In this document: positions 8,147 to 16,275 of the stretch, one piece after another
Position numbering within the stretch: the stretch's first letter is position 1
Layout of the letters: each line of letters begins with the position of its first letter
Position numbers and translations under genes: made by a program
The notes under the pieces: model-generated
Database searches by the model: none
What the model was told of the DNA's origin: nothing
Seen by the model: only the letters and a program-made list of their open reading frames with translations
Assembly (NCBI GenBank): GCA_963204965.1
Contig: CAUJKA010000156.1
Coordinates: 1-32,059, forward strand
Source of the DNA: Planctomycetota bacterium
Lineage (GTDB): Bacteria > Planctomycetota > Planctomycetia > Pirellulales > Pirellulaceae
Reading direction: 5' to 3'
DNA: 32,059 nucleotides

Positions 8147-9253
8147 TTAGGGCATTCCGGTTAGCAGGCGACCAAGCGCCGCTAACGGACTTTCAAGCAG
8201 CAAACTTCGCCATAGCGAGTCGGTTGATATTCGAAATAGAATGATGATGATCCATAAAGCAAGTACGCCTTCGCTCAAGAGAATCAGGTTGCGTCCACCC
8301 TTGCGGCTGGCATCGCTCGCCTTTTGTGAAGCTAGTGCAATCCAATCCGTCGACTCATCTTGATCCACATTCAATTGCACAGTCGCGACACTGGGAACTC
8401 CAGCTCGCGTTAATTGCTCGGCGACCTCATTAGGGTCGAAGATTCCACCAGATTGAAGATGAAACTGTAGCCATCCCGCGCTGGCACCAACAGCAAAGCC
8501 AAGTACCAGGACGCTCATCGCCATCCAACCAGGAATCCGACGACTGCTGGGTTGAATCGATGGATCGTCTGTCAATTCAACTTTGCCCGCAGCACGATCC
8601 TGAAGACCTTGTTGCGCATCGTTAAGCTGTGTCAGTCGCGATTCGAGGCTACGGACTTTTTCGTCTAGCTGTTTCTTGACTAGAAGCTCGGATGGTTCTG
8701 TGGCGCTGCTTGTGGAGGCAAGTTGAAAAACTGAACCGTCGGCTTTACTGTTGCTGTCGCTGTTGGCACCCACGTAGTTGTGGTGAGACTGATAATGTCG
8801 GGCCGCATCTAACTCCCATTGAACAAGCTGTGCCTCTTTACTTTGATCAGGTTTTTGTGCAATCGACTCGGAGGGCATGCTTAGCGTTGCAATCCAATTC
8901 TGAAAACCCTTTGGATCACAACGGTTCTTCCACACGCTCTCAACGCCAAGTAGGACAGATTTTGCGTTGGGTTCAGATGGAAAATGTTGACCGATGCTGT
9001 CCAAGACTTTGACTTCACAGAGTCTTGAAGGCAAATCGATCGCACCGCTTTGGCCGAGCGTGCTCTGAAGCGTTTCTGCTCGAGTCGGACTCGTGAGCAC
9101 CTTTCCAGAGACTAGATATTGAACTTCGATGGGTGGCAAAAAGTTCAACGTAGTGATCAGCGCTGCGAGCCCAAAGACAACGCCGCACCAAATGGCTTGA
9201 TGAAGCAACTCACGTGAATGAATTGCAATGTCAGTGCGCGCTAGTCGCTTCAA
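8147..9253 (-). CDS. Wzz/GumC-like polysaccharide co-polymerase-type membrane protein
   Basis: 368 residues from a TTG at 9253, supported by GGGAG about 6-7 bases upstream. Hydrophobic segments lie near residues 19-40 and 242-262, with a third near 325-342. Between the first two is a periplasmic stretch that includes a predicted coiled coil at about 190-215 (KKQLDEKVRSLESRLTQLND). The N-terminal IEVQYLVSGKVLTSP segment resembles the Wzz/GumC entry after TM1 (EYxASAxL type). A domain following TM2 (about 270-310) resembles the cytoplasmic start of a fused BY-kinase but has no P loop. It is the first gene of a three-gene operon with an ExeA-like ATPase and a P-loop-like protein. No glycosyltransferase, flippase or polymerase is in the window, so the polysaccharide link is an inference. 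Confidence 0.6.
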   Translation of the reverse strand: MKRLARTDIAIHSRELLHQAIWCGVVFGLAALITTLNFLPPIEVQYLVSGKVLTSPTRAETLQSTLGQSGAIDLPSRLCEVKVLDSIGQHFPSEPNAKSVLLGVESVWKNRCDPKGFQNWIATLSMPSESIAQKPDQSKEAQLVQWELDAARHYQSHHNYVGANSDSNSKADGSVFQLASTSSATEPSELLVKKQLDEKVRSLESRLTQLNDAQQGLQDRAAGKVELTDDPSIQPSSRRIPGWMAMSVLVLGFAVGASAGWLQFHLQSGGIFDPNEVAEQLTRAGVPSVATVQLNVDQDESTDWIALASQKASDASRKGGRNLILLSEGVLALWIIIILFRISTDSLWRSLLLESPLAALGRLLTGMP

Positions 9254-9560
9254 TGCATTCTCCCTAATGCGAGCTTTGTTTCAAACCGTTGGATTCGTAG
9301 CCTGACAATAGTGTCCGACTAGATTCGACGAAAGAGCTTATTCACAGTGGAGACGAGCGGTCTGCAATGCTCTCATTGCATACGGACGCTCGCCTTTGAT
9401 CGTTATCGTCGGAATAATCCGCAAAGGTTGACAGAAACTTTTTTGGAGAGCCATGCAATGCAGAAAAAGTCTCATGATGTCAACGACAGCGTTCCCCGAC
9501 TCTCATTCACGGGAATATGATAGAACTTGCTTGCCATCCATTCAGCAACTAGGTTCCGCA

Positions 9561-10292
9561 ATGCCCGACAATCGCCGAGCAACAATTCTCCATCTGCCCA
9601 AGATCAAAGTCTGCGGTGTCACCAGCATCGAGGACCTTGGGCTACTACAGAGTGCGGGTGTCGATTCGGTGGGAATCAATCTCGTTCGGACTAGCAAACG
9701 GTTTGTTCCAATCGAATTGGCGAATGAACTCGCTGCTCACGCAAAGTCACTGGGACTAACCACGGTGGCGGTGGTGATGGATCCAACCGGCGATGAACTC
9801 CTTCAGATCGTTCGGAACGTGGCTTTAGACTTCATGCAATTGCACGGTCATGAGCCACCTGAGATCGCAAGTTGTTGCGAAGGAGTTCCAATCTTGAAAG
9901 CCGTTGCCTGGAGCGGCTTAGACGAACAAGAGAATCTAGTGCGGCAGTGGACGGCCGCATGCGACGAGAATCCAGCTCCCCCATTCGACGGCAGCCGCTC
10001 ACACCTCGCCGGCTTTCTGCTTGACGCTCACGCACCGGGAGTCGGTGGAGGCACGGGGCTGCGTGCTCGTTGGGACCTGGTCTTTCCTCGCCCGAGTTGC
10101 CTCGAAGGCTGGCCGGTAATTTTGGCGGGAGGACTGACACCTGAGAATGTAGAGGATGCGATCGGACAAACTCGCGCGGACGGAGTTGACACCGCTAGTG
10201 GAGTCGAACTGTCGCCCGGTCGGAAGTCTGGTGAGCTAGTCACCAATTTCGCCGAGGGAGCGAGGCGAGGGTTCAGCCATATAAAGGATTGA
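9561..10292 (+). CDS. trpF: Phosphoribosylanthranilate isomerase (TrpF)
   Basis: This is the third step of tryptophan synthesis, converting N-(5-phosphoribosyl)anthranilate to CdRP. From the ATG at 9561 the protein has 243 residues. Catalytic Cys18 sits in KVCGVTS (usually KICG[IL]T), and the general-acid Asp155 is in LLDAHAPGVGGGTG. QLHG, LAGGLTPENV and GVDTASGVELSPG complete the TIM-barrel phosphate site. An upstream ATG at 9453 has a GGAGAG ribosome site 4 bases away and would add 36 residues that do not look like part of the fold, so the start is uncertain. No other trp gene is nearby. It diverges from the Wzz-like operon across about 200-300 bases. Confidence 0.93.
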   Translation: MPDNRRATILHLPKIKVCGVTSIEDLGLLQSAGVDSVGINLVRTSKRFVPIELANELAAHAKSLGLTTVAVVMDPTGDELLQIVRNVALDFMQLHGHEPPEIASCCEGVPILKAVAWSGLDEQENLVRQWTAACDENPAPPFDGSRSHLAGFLLDAHAPGVGGGTGLRARWDLVFPRPSCLEGWPVILAGGLTPENVEDAIGQTRADGVDTASGVELSPGRKSGELVTNFAEGARRGFSHIKD

Positions 10293-10628
10293 GGCTAGCC
10301 GCCGCAACCGCTTTTCTGATCCGTGTCTTCCGTGCTGTCCGTGTCCAACAATTCAATACGGCAAATTGGACACGGAACACACGGAACACACGGCGAAAAC
10401 CAATTGCGGATTTGAGCTGACGTCAACTACCGACTCCAGCCTCTGCAAATGCTAGCAAAGCGAAGGCATATCAAAATGTGATGTCTAGTTCGCGCAACGA
10501 CGAGCAGGGTGGGGCTCAACGGGCAGCGAACTTTGCCTGGGCTCACCCCTGCCCAAAAAGCTGCCAGCGAGTAAAACCTAGGACCTTGTTTTCCTCTTGG
10601 TTTCCTAGATCGCAAAGACACCTGTAAC
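10293..10628. repeat. Intergenic stretch with CCGTGT/ACACGG repeats and hairpins
   Basis: No gene is seen in these 336 bases. Short iterations of CCGTGT occur on the left and ACACGGAAC on the right. An 11-bp perfect stem is formed by TCCGTGTCCAA (10338-10348) and TTGGACACGGA (10366-10376), with a 17-base loop. A second, imperfect G/C-rich palindrome spans about 10506-10556. The first could serve as a transcription stop or mRNA-end structure for trpF, but it lacks a T tract. Both look like dispersed intergenic repeats. Confidence 0.6.
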
Positions 10629-11954
10629 ATGCCAAAAATTCAGGCTTTACGTGGACTACGGTACAATTTGGCCCAGGTCGGCTCGCTAAGCAATGTTGTC
10701 GCGCCACCTTATGATGTGGTCGATACTGAACTTCAAAAACATCTTTACAGCCTTAGTCCGTTCAACTTCATCCGGCTTGAATTGACCAAGCCCGAGCCGG
10801 GGACTGACCCTGAGTCGATCTATGACAAGGCTGGAAATCAGTTCCGAGACTGGATTCGCCAAGGCGTGATGACTCGCGAGCCCGATCCGGCGATCTACGT
10901 CTACCATCAGATTTTTGACTACGCCGGCCGTACCTACACTCGCCGCGGCTTCATGGCTCGAGTTCGCTTGGTCCGTTTTGGCGAGGGGAACATCTACCCG
11001 CATGAGCAGACGCACGCCAAGGCCAAGGACGATCGGCTAAAGCTGACGCGATCCTGCCAAGCCAACATGAGCCAGATTTTTGGACTCTATCCCGACGCTG
11101 AAAACGAAGCTCAGTTGATCCTCGAGCAATACTGTGCGGCGCGTCCGGCGCTGGAGTGTACCGATCACTTGGGAGTCCAACACCGACTTTGGCCGGTCAC
11201 AGATACTGGTGTGATTTCGCGCGTCGCCTCGCTGGTTGAGAACAAGTCGATGTTCGTAGCCGATGGTCACCACCGCTACGAAACCGCCTGCAACTACCGC
11301 GATGAACTGGCCGCGGCCAATGGTGGTTACCTGCCTGAGGATCATCCGGCCCAGTATGTACTTTCGATGCTGATGAGCATGGATGATCCAGGGTTAATCG
11401 TCCTCCCCACGCATCGTTTGCTGCATGGTATTCCAGCGATCGATTCCGACGAGCTGAAGGAAAAGCTGGGCTCGGTGTTCGACTGCGAGATCGTTGGCGA
11501 AGGCCCCGAAGCCGCGCCTGCCGTTTGGAAGCACATCGAGGAGCTAAACGATCAAGGTGCGTTCGGCCTGTACACAGCCAAGGACCGCAAGTGGACTTTG
11601 GTCACCAACAACCAATCGACTCCCGACGCAATGCAGAAGGTCAGTGGCCATCAGAGCAATGACTGGCAGAGCTTGGGTGTAGCCATGTTGCATGGACTGA
11701 TCATCGACAAGCTGTTGGGATTGGCCGGTCACCCCAAGCCAACTTACGTTCACTTAGTTCAAGAGGTAGTCGATGGACTCAACGGCAAGCTAGAAGGGGC
11801 ACTCGACTACCCGCTTGCAGCTTTGGTCATGCCTGCCAGTGTGGACGACGTTCGACGCATTAGTTTGCACAACGAACGGATGCCAGCCAAGAGCACCTAC
11901 TTCTACCCCAAGCTGCTTAGCGGCTTGGTAGTGCATCCGCTCGACAAGAACTAG
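10629..11954 (+). CDS. DUF1015 family protein
   Basis: The 441-residue protein is near full length for DUF1015 (COG4198). Family hallmarks seen are the N-terminal VVAPPYDVVD (23-32), PHEQTHAKAKDDR (124-136) and the strictly conserved-looking ADGHHRYE (211-218). There is no signal peptide or membrane segment, so it is cytosolic. Some family members have been reported as ATP-dependent free-serine kinases (from memory). That activity would fit the charged His/Glu/Lys/Asp motifs but cannot be shown here. In many genomes the gene sits near serine-biosynthesis genes; here none is visible. It is monocistronic, followed by the 26-bp inverted repeat at 12002-12145. Confidence 0.88.
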   Translation: MPKIQALRGLRYNLAQVGSLSNVVAPPYDVVDTELQKHLYSLSPFNFIRLELTKPEPGTDPESIYDKAGNQFRDWIRQGVMTREPDPAIYVYHQIFDYAGRTYTRRGFMARVRLVRFGEGNIYPHEQTHAKAKDDRLKLTRSCQANMSQIFGLYPDAENEAQLILEQYCAARPALECTDHLGVQHRLWPVTDTGVISRVASLVENKSMFVADGHHRYETACNYRDELAAANGGYLPEDHPAQYVLSMLMSMDDPGLIVLPTHRLLHGIPAIDSDELKEKLGSVFDCEIVGEGPEAAPAVWKHIEELNDQGAFGLYTAKDRKWTLVTNNQSTPDAMQKVSGHQSNDWQSLGVAMLHGLIIDKLLGLAGHPKPTYVHLVQEVVDGLNGKLEGALDYPLAALVMPASVDDVRRISLHNERMPAKSTYFYPKLLSGLVVHPLDKN

Positions 11955-12001
11955 GCAACAGCTCTGTTTCGCATGGAACTTGTTGAAACTGCGTAGAAAT
12001 C

Positions 12002-12145
12002 GTTTAACGGCAAGCCGCAGGCGACTGGTTTCATCCGCTGAAGTAGACGCGTCGATGACTTTGGATAGATTGAGAATCGTCGTGACCTGGTGAATAGTCT
12101 GACTAAGGCGACAAGAAAGCAGTCGCCTGCGGCTTGCCGTTAAAC
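12002..12145. repeat. 26-bp perfect inverted repeat with attC-like ends
   Basis: Arms 12002-12027 and 12120-12145 are perfectly complementary over 26 bp, with 92 bases between them. The outer ends are GTTTAAC on the left and GTTAAAC on the right, which match the RYYYAAC and GTTRRRY ends of integron attC sites. The perfect symmetry and lack of extrahelical bases argue against a functional attC. Degenerate copies (for example GCTTGCCG followed by CTGAA at about 12158-12170, and TTCAGCGGG) continue to the phosphatase stop codon at 12207. The same start AATCGTTTAACGGC recurs at 30089-30102. Confidence 0.7.
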
Positions 12146-12206
12146 AATCACTCTGACGCTTGCCGCTGAACTCGCCTGCGTCTTTTCAGCGGGTAGCGCC
12201 TGCGGT

Positions 12207-13145
12207 TCAATTGCGGACTGCTTGGTGGCAAGCTTTGCAGTTGGCTTCGATCTGCTTGAGCGATTGATCCAAGGTTGTCAAAGCACTTTGGCTGACTTGT
12301 TCTCTGTCAAGCTCACGCTCAATCGCTGCAGCGCTTGATTCGCTCTCCTGGCACATTCGCACGAAGTTGACGTCCTTGATGCGAACATCGTTGATCCGCA
12401 GCAACTCACGGAACTGCTCTTGAAGAAGTAGTGAGGTTTGTTGCGGCGAGTGCTTTCCATGTGAAACGGCTTGCCACTGATTCTTCTGAAGCCGCTGGAG
12501 ATGTTCAAAGAGCTCTTCGATCTCAACCATTGCATGAGCCATGGGAGGCAGATTGGCGATAGCAGGGAACTCGACTTTCAAGTGATCGAGCTCATTCTGA
12601 TCAATCTTCGCTGCAACTTGCACACTACGGAACAGGCCTTTGTATTTGGGATCGGTGCCGGCGAGCTTCAAGAGCTCTGTTGCTTGATCCTTGTTCATCC
12701 ATCCCATACCCACGCAAGCTACCGCGGTAGCTGCAGGACTACGATGCTTGCCGTGATGACAATGAATGTAGACAGGCCCCGGCAAGTCCTTAACAGCCTT
12801 GGCAAGTTCTTTACTTCGCGAACCAGAGATGCCATCGTACCCGTGAGGCAAGTGGGCGTACTTCAAACCAACCTTCTCAGCTAGTTCGACATTGGGTCTA
12901 GCACCATCGACACTGATGATAGTTCTAATTCCCAGTTGTCGAAGCTCTTCGAAAGCGGCTTCTCCCTCGGGCAAGCCGCCTGAATAGACTTGGTCGTTGA
13001 CTTGAATGAGGTTGGGTAGATGCTGCGAGTCAGACTTCTTGAGTTGTACTTTGGGTGTATCTTCATTGGTTATCGCGTTACTCGTGAAACTTGTTGCAAT
13101 GCACAAGGTCAACCAAAGAGGCACACTGAGTATTGCTAAACGCAT
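12207..13145 (-). CDS. Periplasmic dual-specificity-type phosphatase fused to a C-terminal c-type heme motif
   Basis: 312 residues with a signal peptide (1-24, ending SNA). Residues 42-165 are a cysteine-based phosphatase domain of the DSP/DUF442-like kind: VYSGGLPEGEAAFEELRQLGIRT-type start, a possible general acid Asp104, and the P-loop HCHHGKHRS (CX5R: Cys129...Arg135). Residues 200-312 are helical and end in CKACH (Cys303, Cys306, His307), a CXXCH heme c site placed as in cytochrome c' (near the C-terminus of a helix bundle). Export is consistent with heme c attachment in the periplasm. The gene lies 35 bases after the FabF-type gene, probably in one transcription unit. The fusion suggests redox- or ligand-controlled phosphatase activity (inference). 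The substrate is unknown. Confidence 0.78.
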   Translation of the reverse strand: MRLAILSVPLWLTLCIATSFTSNAITNEDTPKVQLKKSDSQHLPNLIQVNDQVYSGGLPEGEAAFEELRQLGIRTIISVDGARPNVELAEKVGLKYAHLPHGYDGISGSRSKELAKAVKDLPGPVYIHCHHGKHRSPAATAVACVGMGWMNKDQATELLKLAGTDPKYKGLFRSVQVAAKIDQNELDHLKVEFPAIANLPPMAHAMVEIEELFEHLQRLQKNQWQAVSHGKHSPQQTSLLLQEQFRELLRINDVRIKDVNFVRMCQESESSAAAIERELDREQVSQSALTTLDQSLKQIEANCKACHQAVRN

Positions 13146-13180
13146 GAGTTTCGGGCTCGACAGCGAGAGGCGTTATTGGG

Positions 13181-14467
13181 TTAGTCACGGAAGCGACTAA
13201 CAGCCAGTGTAACATTCTGCCCGCCGAATCCAAACGAATTTGTCAAAGCGATGTCCAATTTAGACTCGCGTGCTTGATTAGGAATATAGTCCAGATCGCA
13301 CTCGGGATCGGGATTCTCTTGGTTAATCGTAGGCGGAAGGACGCCGTCGCGAATTGCCAAAAGACAAACAATTGCCTCGGTGACTCCGGCGGCCGCGATC
13401 AAGTGCCCCATCATGCTCTTGGTGCTCGAGACAGGTACCTTGGGGGCGCGAGTCCCGAAAATCGCCTTGCAGGCCACAGTCTCAACGCGGTCATTCACCG
13501 ACGTACTTGTACCGTGAGCGTTCACATAGCCGACTTGATCAGGCGAAATTCCCGCATCGCGAATCGCTGCAGACATACAAGCTATGGCACCACGACCTTC
13601 GGGATGAATGTCTGTAATTCGATAGGCGTCTGCGCTGCAACCGTAGCCGAGTAGTTCGCCATAGATCTTGGCTCCCCGACGCTTGGCATGTTCGAGCTCT
13701 TCTAAAATCACAACCGAAGAACCTTCACCCAGCACGAAGCCATCGCGCAATCGATCGAAAGGTCGAGAAGCTCCTTGAGGATTGTCGTTGTTGGTAGATA
13801 GCGCGGTTAGAAGACTGAACCCCGTCAAGCCGAACGGATGGATCATGCTATGAGCTCCGCCGGCAATCATGGCATCCACATCGCCCCGTCGAATCAGTTC
13901 GGTCGCTTCACCGACAGCTTGGCTGCTGGCAGCACAGGCTGTCAAGCAATTGAGATTAGGGCCTTGGACATCGAACATGTTGGCCACGTGAGCGGCCGGC
14001 ATGCTCGGCTCTTGTTCGAGCTCCAGCGCTGGATTGAGGATCTGCATGCCGCGCGCGACAAACGCATCCATGTCGAATTCATCTTTATTCTTCGCACCAC
14101 GCGAGACCATGTCAGTGAAGTTGTAGAAGTCTTGGTTGCCTTCACCGGCCCCGAAGTACACTCCAACTCGGGTGCGATCCTTAATTGAATCCAGCAAACC
14201 TGAATCCAAGACCGCTTGCTTGGCGGCTCCAGCGGCGAATCTTGCGTGTCGACCACGATTGGCCCACAGCTCAACCGACTCGCCGCAGTCGCTCACATCC
14301 CAATCGCGAATCTCGGCGGCAATCTTTGTGGGGTAGTTGGAAGCGTCGAAAATCGAAATGTAGCCAACGCCACTTTCTGCGTTCTTCAAAGCGTTCCAAA
14401 CCGTCTCGACACGGGTGCCCAACGGATTGATCATCCCCAAACCAGTAACAACGACTCGTCGTCGCAT
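13181..14467 (-). CDS. fabF: Beta-ketoacyl-ACP synthase II (FabF-type)
   Basis: The 428-residue condensing enzyme starts at an ATG at 14467 with GGAG 8 bases upstream. It elongates acyl-ACP by decarboxylative Claisen condensation with malonyl-ACP. The full catalytic set is visible: Cys178 in LTACAASS, His318 in NAHGTSTSVND, Lys350 in SSTKSMMGH and His355. The N-terminal RRRVVVTGLGMINPLG and the C-terminal NSFGFGGQN are typical. The length is slightly above E. coli FabF (about 413). Planctomycetes carry several FabF paralogues, so it may be a dedicated rather than the housekeeping enzyme, and no acpP or fabG is adjacent. Its neighbours are a PlsC-type acyltransferase upstream and the phosphatase-heme protein downstream. 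Confidence 0.93.
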   Translation of the reverse strand: MRRRVVVTGLGMINPLGTRVETVWNALKNAESGVGYISIFDASNYPTKIAAEIRDWDVSDCGESVELWANRGRHARFAAGAAKQAVLDSGLLDSIKDRTRVGVYFGAGEGNQDFYNFTDMVSRGAKNKDEFDMDAFVARGMQILNPALELEQEPSMPAAHVANMFDVQGPNLNCLTACAASSQAVGEATELIRRGDVDAMIAGGAHSMIHPFGLTGFSLLTALSTNNDNPQGASRPFDRLRDGFVLGEGSSVVILEELEHAKRRGAKIYGELLGYGCSADAYRITDIHPEGRGAIACMSAAIRDAGISPDQVGYVNAHGTSTSVNDRVETVACKAIFGTRAPKVPVSSTKSMMGHLIAAAGVTEAIVCLLAIRDGVLPPTINQENPDPECDLDYIPNQARESKLDIALTNSFGFGGQNVTLAVSRFRD

Positions 14468-14610
14468 CCGAGATTCTCCAGCGGAAGTGGCAAAGCCGCA
14501 CGGTCAAGATCAATCCTTACCGAACGTTAATAGGCCGAGCCATTAAGACTGGACACTATAACTTGGGAAAAGACGATTCGGTAGCGGTAATTGAAAACCG
14601 AGAAGGCGGG

Positions 14611-15288
14611 TTACTTTTCCCGCAGAGCCTTAACGGCCGATCGAGCTCGCTCAAGAAATGCGGTTTTGGGCTCTCCCGCTTCCAGCCAAATCGGTGAACC
14701 GATGGTGATGCTGCTGAGCAGCGGAACCGGGAAATACTCGCCACGTGGTAGAATCCGATTGAGATTTTCCATGTAGACAGGGACCAATTCCAGGTCTGGC
14801 CGCTTCTTGGCCAAATAGTACAAACCGCTCTTAAATTCACCCAAAGTCCCGTCGTCGGTTCGTCCGCCCTCAGGAAAAAGAATCAGCGAGTAGGTGTTGC
14901 CGATTTCTTGGACCATTAACTCCACCGGGCTTTGGTGAACCTTGATCTCTTTTCGATCGATCAGAAGTGCGTTAAACGAGTTCGCCAAGAATTTTCGCCA
15001 GCGGGTTTGAACCCAATAATCTTTGGCTGCGACAGGGCGGGTCAGGTTGCGAATTTCACCGGGAAGAGCGGACCAAAGAACGACTGCGTCGAGGTGGCTG
15101 GTATGATTGGCGAAGTAGACTCGCTGGCAGGTATCGGGCTGACAATCGATCCACCGAACGGTGTAGCCGCTAAAGAAACGAGCGAGCAGGATGACTGTAC
15201 CGCCAGTCAGACGGGCTAGAAACGATTTTTCGTGAGTTTCTGGCTCGGACACGATTCTGGATGGGTTGGGCCGAATAGCTGCGGTCAC
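14611..15288 (-). CDS. Lysophospholipid acyltransferase, PlsC type (1-acylglycerol-3-phosphate acyltransferase-like)
   Basis: 225 residues from a GTG at 15288. The HX4D acyltransferase box is NHTSHLD (His62, Asp67); block III is FPEGGRTDDG (138-147), followed by FKSGL (152-156). A C-terminal VPVYMENLNRILPRGEY segment corresponds to block IV. A hydrophobic stretch near residues 26-40 would anchor it to the inner face of the membrane. It would transfer an acyl chain from acyl-ACP or acyl-CoA to a lysolipid. It is 143 bases upstream of fabF on the same strand, so fatty acid elongation and phospholipid acylation may be co-expressed. Related acyltransferases act on other lipids, so the substrate is not certain. 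Confidence 0.86.
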   Translation of the reverse strand: MTAAIRPNPSRIVSEPETHEKSFLARLTGGTVILLARFFSGYTVRWIDCQPDTCQRVYFANHTSHLDAVVLWSALPGEIRNLTRPVAAKDYWVQTRWRKFLANSFNALLIDRKEIKVHQSPVELMVQEIGNTYSLILFPEGGRTDDGTLGEFKSGLYYLAKKRPDLELVPVYMENLNRILPRGEYFPVPLLSSITIGSPIWLEAGEPKTAFLERARSAVKALREK

Positions 15289-15365
15289 GACTGAGCCTGC
15301 AATAGTAGCATTAGCGGTGGTCTATATTTGCAATGGTAATGCTGGAATGTCGCAATAGCAAAGGC

Positions 15366-15454
15366 GGCAAGGTAGAAAAACAAAAAATGACAAGGTACAG
15401 ATGCAACGGAAGACAGGGAACAGAAACAAAAGAAGACAGGGTGAAGAAACAAAA
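15366..15454. repeat. Purine-rich 23-bp degenerate tandem repeats
   Basis: The plus strand here is almost all A/G. Two adjacent 23-base units (15409-15431 and 15432-15454), both starting GAAGACAGGG, differ at two positions. Less similar units precede them from 15366. The stretch lies just beyond the tRNA-Gln terminator. It encodes nothing convincing on either strand. Confidence 0.5.
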
Positions 15455-15475
15455 AAACCCTGGACAAGCCAGGGT
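15450..15475 (-). terminator. Intrinsic terminator of tRNA-Gln
   Basis: On the minus strand ACCCTGG (from 15475) pairs with CCAGGGT (to 15457) around a 5-base loop, followed by a run of seven T (15457-15451). It starts 21 bases after the 3' end of tRNA-Gln. The layout is that of a classical rho-independent terminator. Confidence 0.85.
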
Positions 15476-15496
15476 CTCGCAAAGCTGTTTTTCAAG

Positions 15497-15567
15497 CTAC
15501 CGGGCATGGACTCGAACCATGAATGACTGAACCAAAATCAGTAGTGTTACCATTACACCACCCGGCA
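15497..15567 (-). tRNA. tRNA-Gln (anticodon TTG)
   Basis: The 71 bases read on the minus strand fold as a full cloverleaf: acceptor TGCCGGG/CCCGGTA with one G-T pair, D arm GTGT...ACAC with GG in the loop, anticodon arm ACTGA-TTTTGGT-TCAGT giving anticodon TTG (reads CAA, and CAG by wobble), a 4-base variable loop, and T arm CATGG-TTCGAGT-CCATG. The U1-A72 first pair is typical of bacterial tRNA-Gln. CCA is not encoded; the discriminator is G at 15497. Confidence 0.95.
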
Positions 15568-15609
15568 GTGTGGCCAGCGATTGCTCACTGGCCTCGTTGA
15601 GCTGAAAAT

Positions 15610-16275
15610 TTAGCTTGTCTTCGCCGTGTTCACAACAGCAAATGCGAGTCTTTGTAGCTCAATCGCCAAATCCACATTTACGGTCGGAACACCCGCTACA
15701 TTAGACAAGCTAACAGGCGCAAAGTTCAGTATTCCAGATATTCCAATTTTGGCAAGTCGGGCTGCGACAGCTTGAGCCTCATTTGCTGGAACAGCCAATA
15801 TGGCCAATTGAACTTGGTTCTGAATCACGAACTCCTCAATCCCATCTATCGACAACACCGGAATCGACTCGACCATCGATCCGACCTTGGAGCCGTCCAT
15901 TTCAAAGACTGCCAGGAGCTGGAATCCCTGTTGGGAAAAGCCACGGTAGCGCACCAAAGCGCTACCGAGATTCCCGAGTCCCACGAGGATCGTATTCCAT
16001 TGGCCGTCGGTCCCGAGGGCGCGACGAAGGGCCGCCACTAATCCAGAGATGTCATAGCCGACTCCCCGTTTGCCGAATTCGCCGAACAATGCCAGGTCGC
16101 GGCGGATCTGCGAATCGCTCAGGCCCAGTCGAGCTCCCAGAATATTGCTTTTGACCGTAGTCAGGCCGCCGCGCTGAAGATGTTGCAACTCGCGAAGGTA
16201 GAGCCCTAACCGGCTAGCGGTGGCTGCCGGGATATCCGCGGGAACAGAGTGTGAATTGTTCGGGGGGCTATTCAT
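15610..16275 (-). CDS. rex: Redox-sensing transcriptional repressor Rex
   Basis: The 221-residue homodimeric repressor reads the NADH/NAD+ ratio and releases DNA when NADH is high, inducing respiratory or fermentative genes. An N-terminal winged helix (about 20-80) carries the recognition helix SDSQIRRDLALFGEFGKRG and the conserved GVGYD. The Rossmann domain starts ILVGLGNLGSAL (96-107, GxGxxG). The C-terminal FAPVSL and the swapped helix AIELQRLAFAV are typical. The start is an ATG at 16275, with no strong ribosome site. It is monocistronic or leads into tRNA-Gln (43-base gap). No clear TTGTGAN6TTCACAA operator is seen upstream, so its targets lie elsewhere. Confidence 0.93.
   Translation of the reverse strand: MNSPPNNSHSVPADIPAATASRLGLYLRELQHLQRGGLTTVKSNILGARLGLSDSQIRRDLALFGEFGKRGVGYDISGLVAALRRALGTDGQWNTILVGLGNLGSALVRYRGFSQQGFQLLAVFEMDGSKVGSMVESIPVLSIDGIEEFVIQNQVQLAILAVPANEAQAVAARLAKIGISGILNFAPVSLSNVAGVPTVNVDLAIELQRLAFAVVNTAKTS

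Noticed and set aside
15285..15507. Short antisense and sense frames in the purine-rich stretch
   Set aside because: They are of low complexity and include the tRNA terminator; there is no start signal or protein-like composition.
16250..16262. TGTGAATTGTTCG as a possible Rex operator
   Set aside because: Only one half-site fits the Rex consensus and it lies inside the rex coding region, so autoregulation is not supported.
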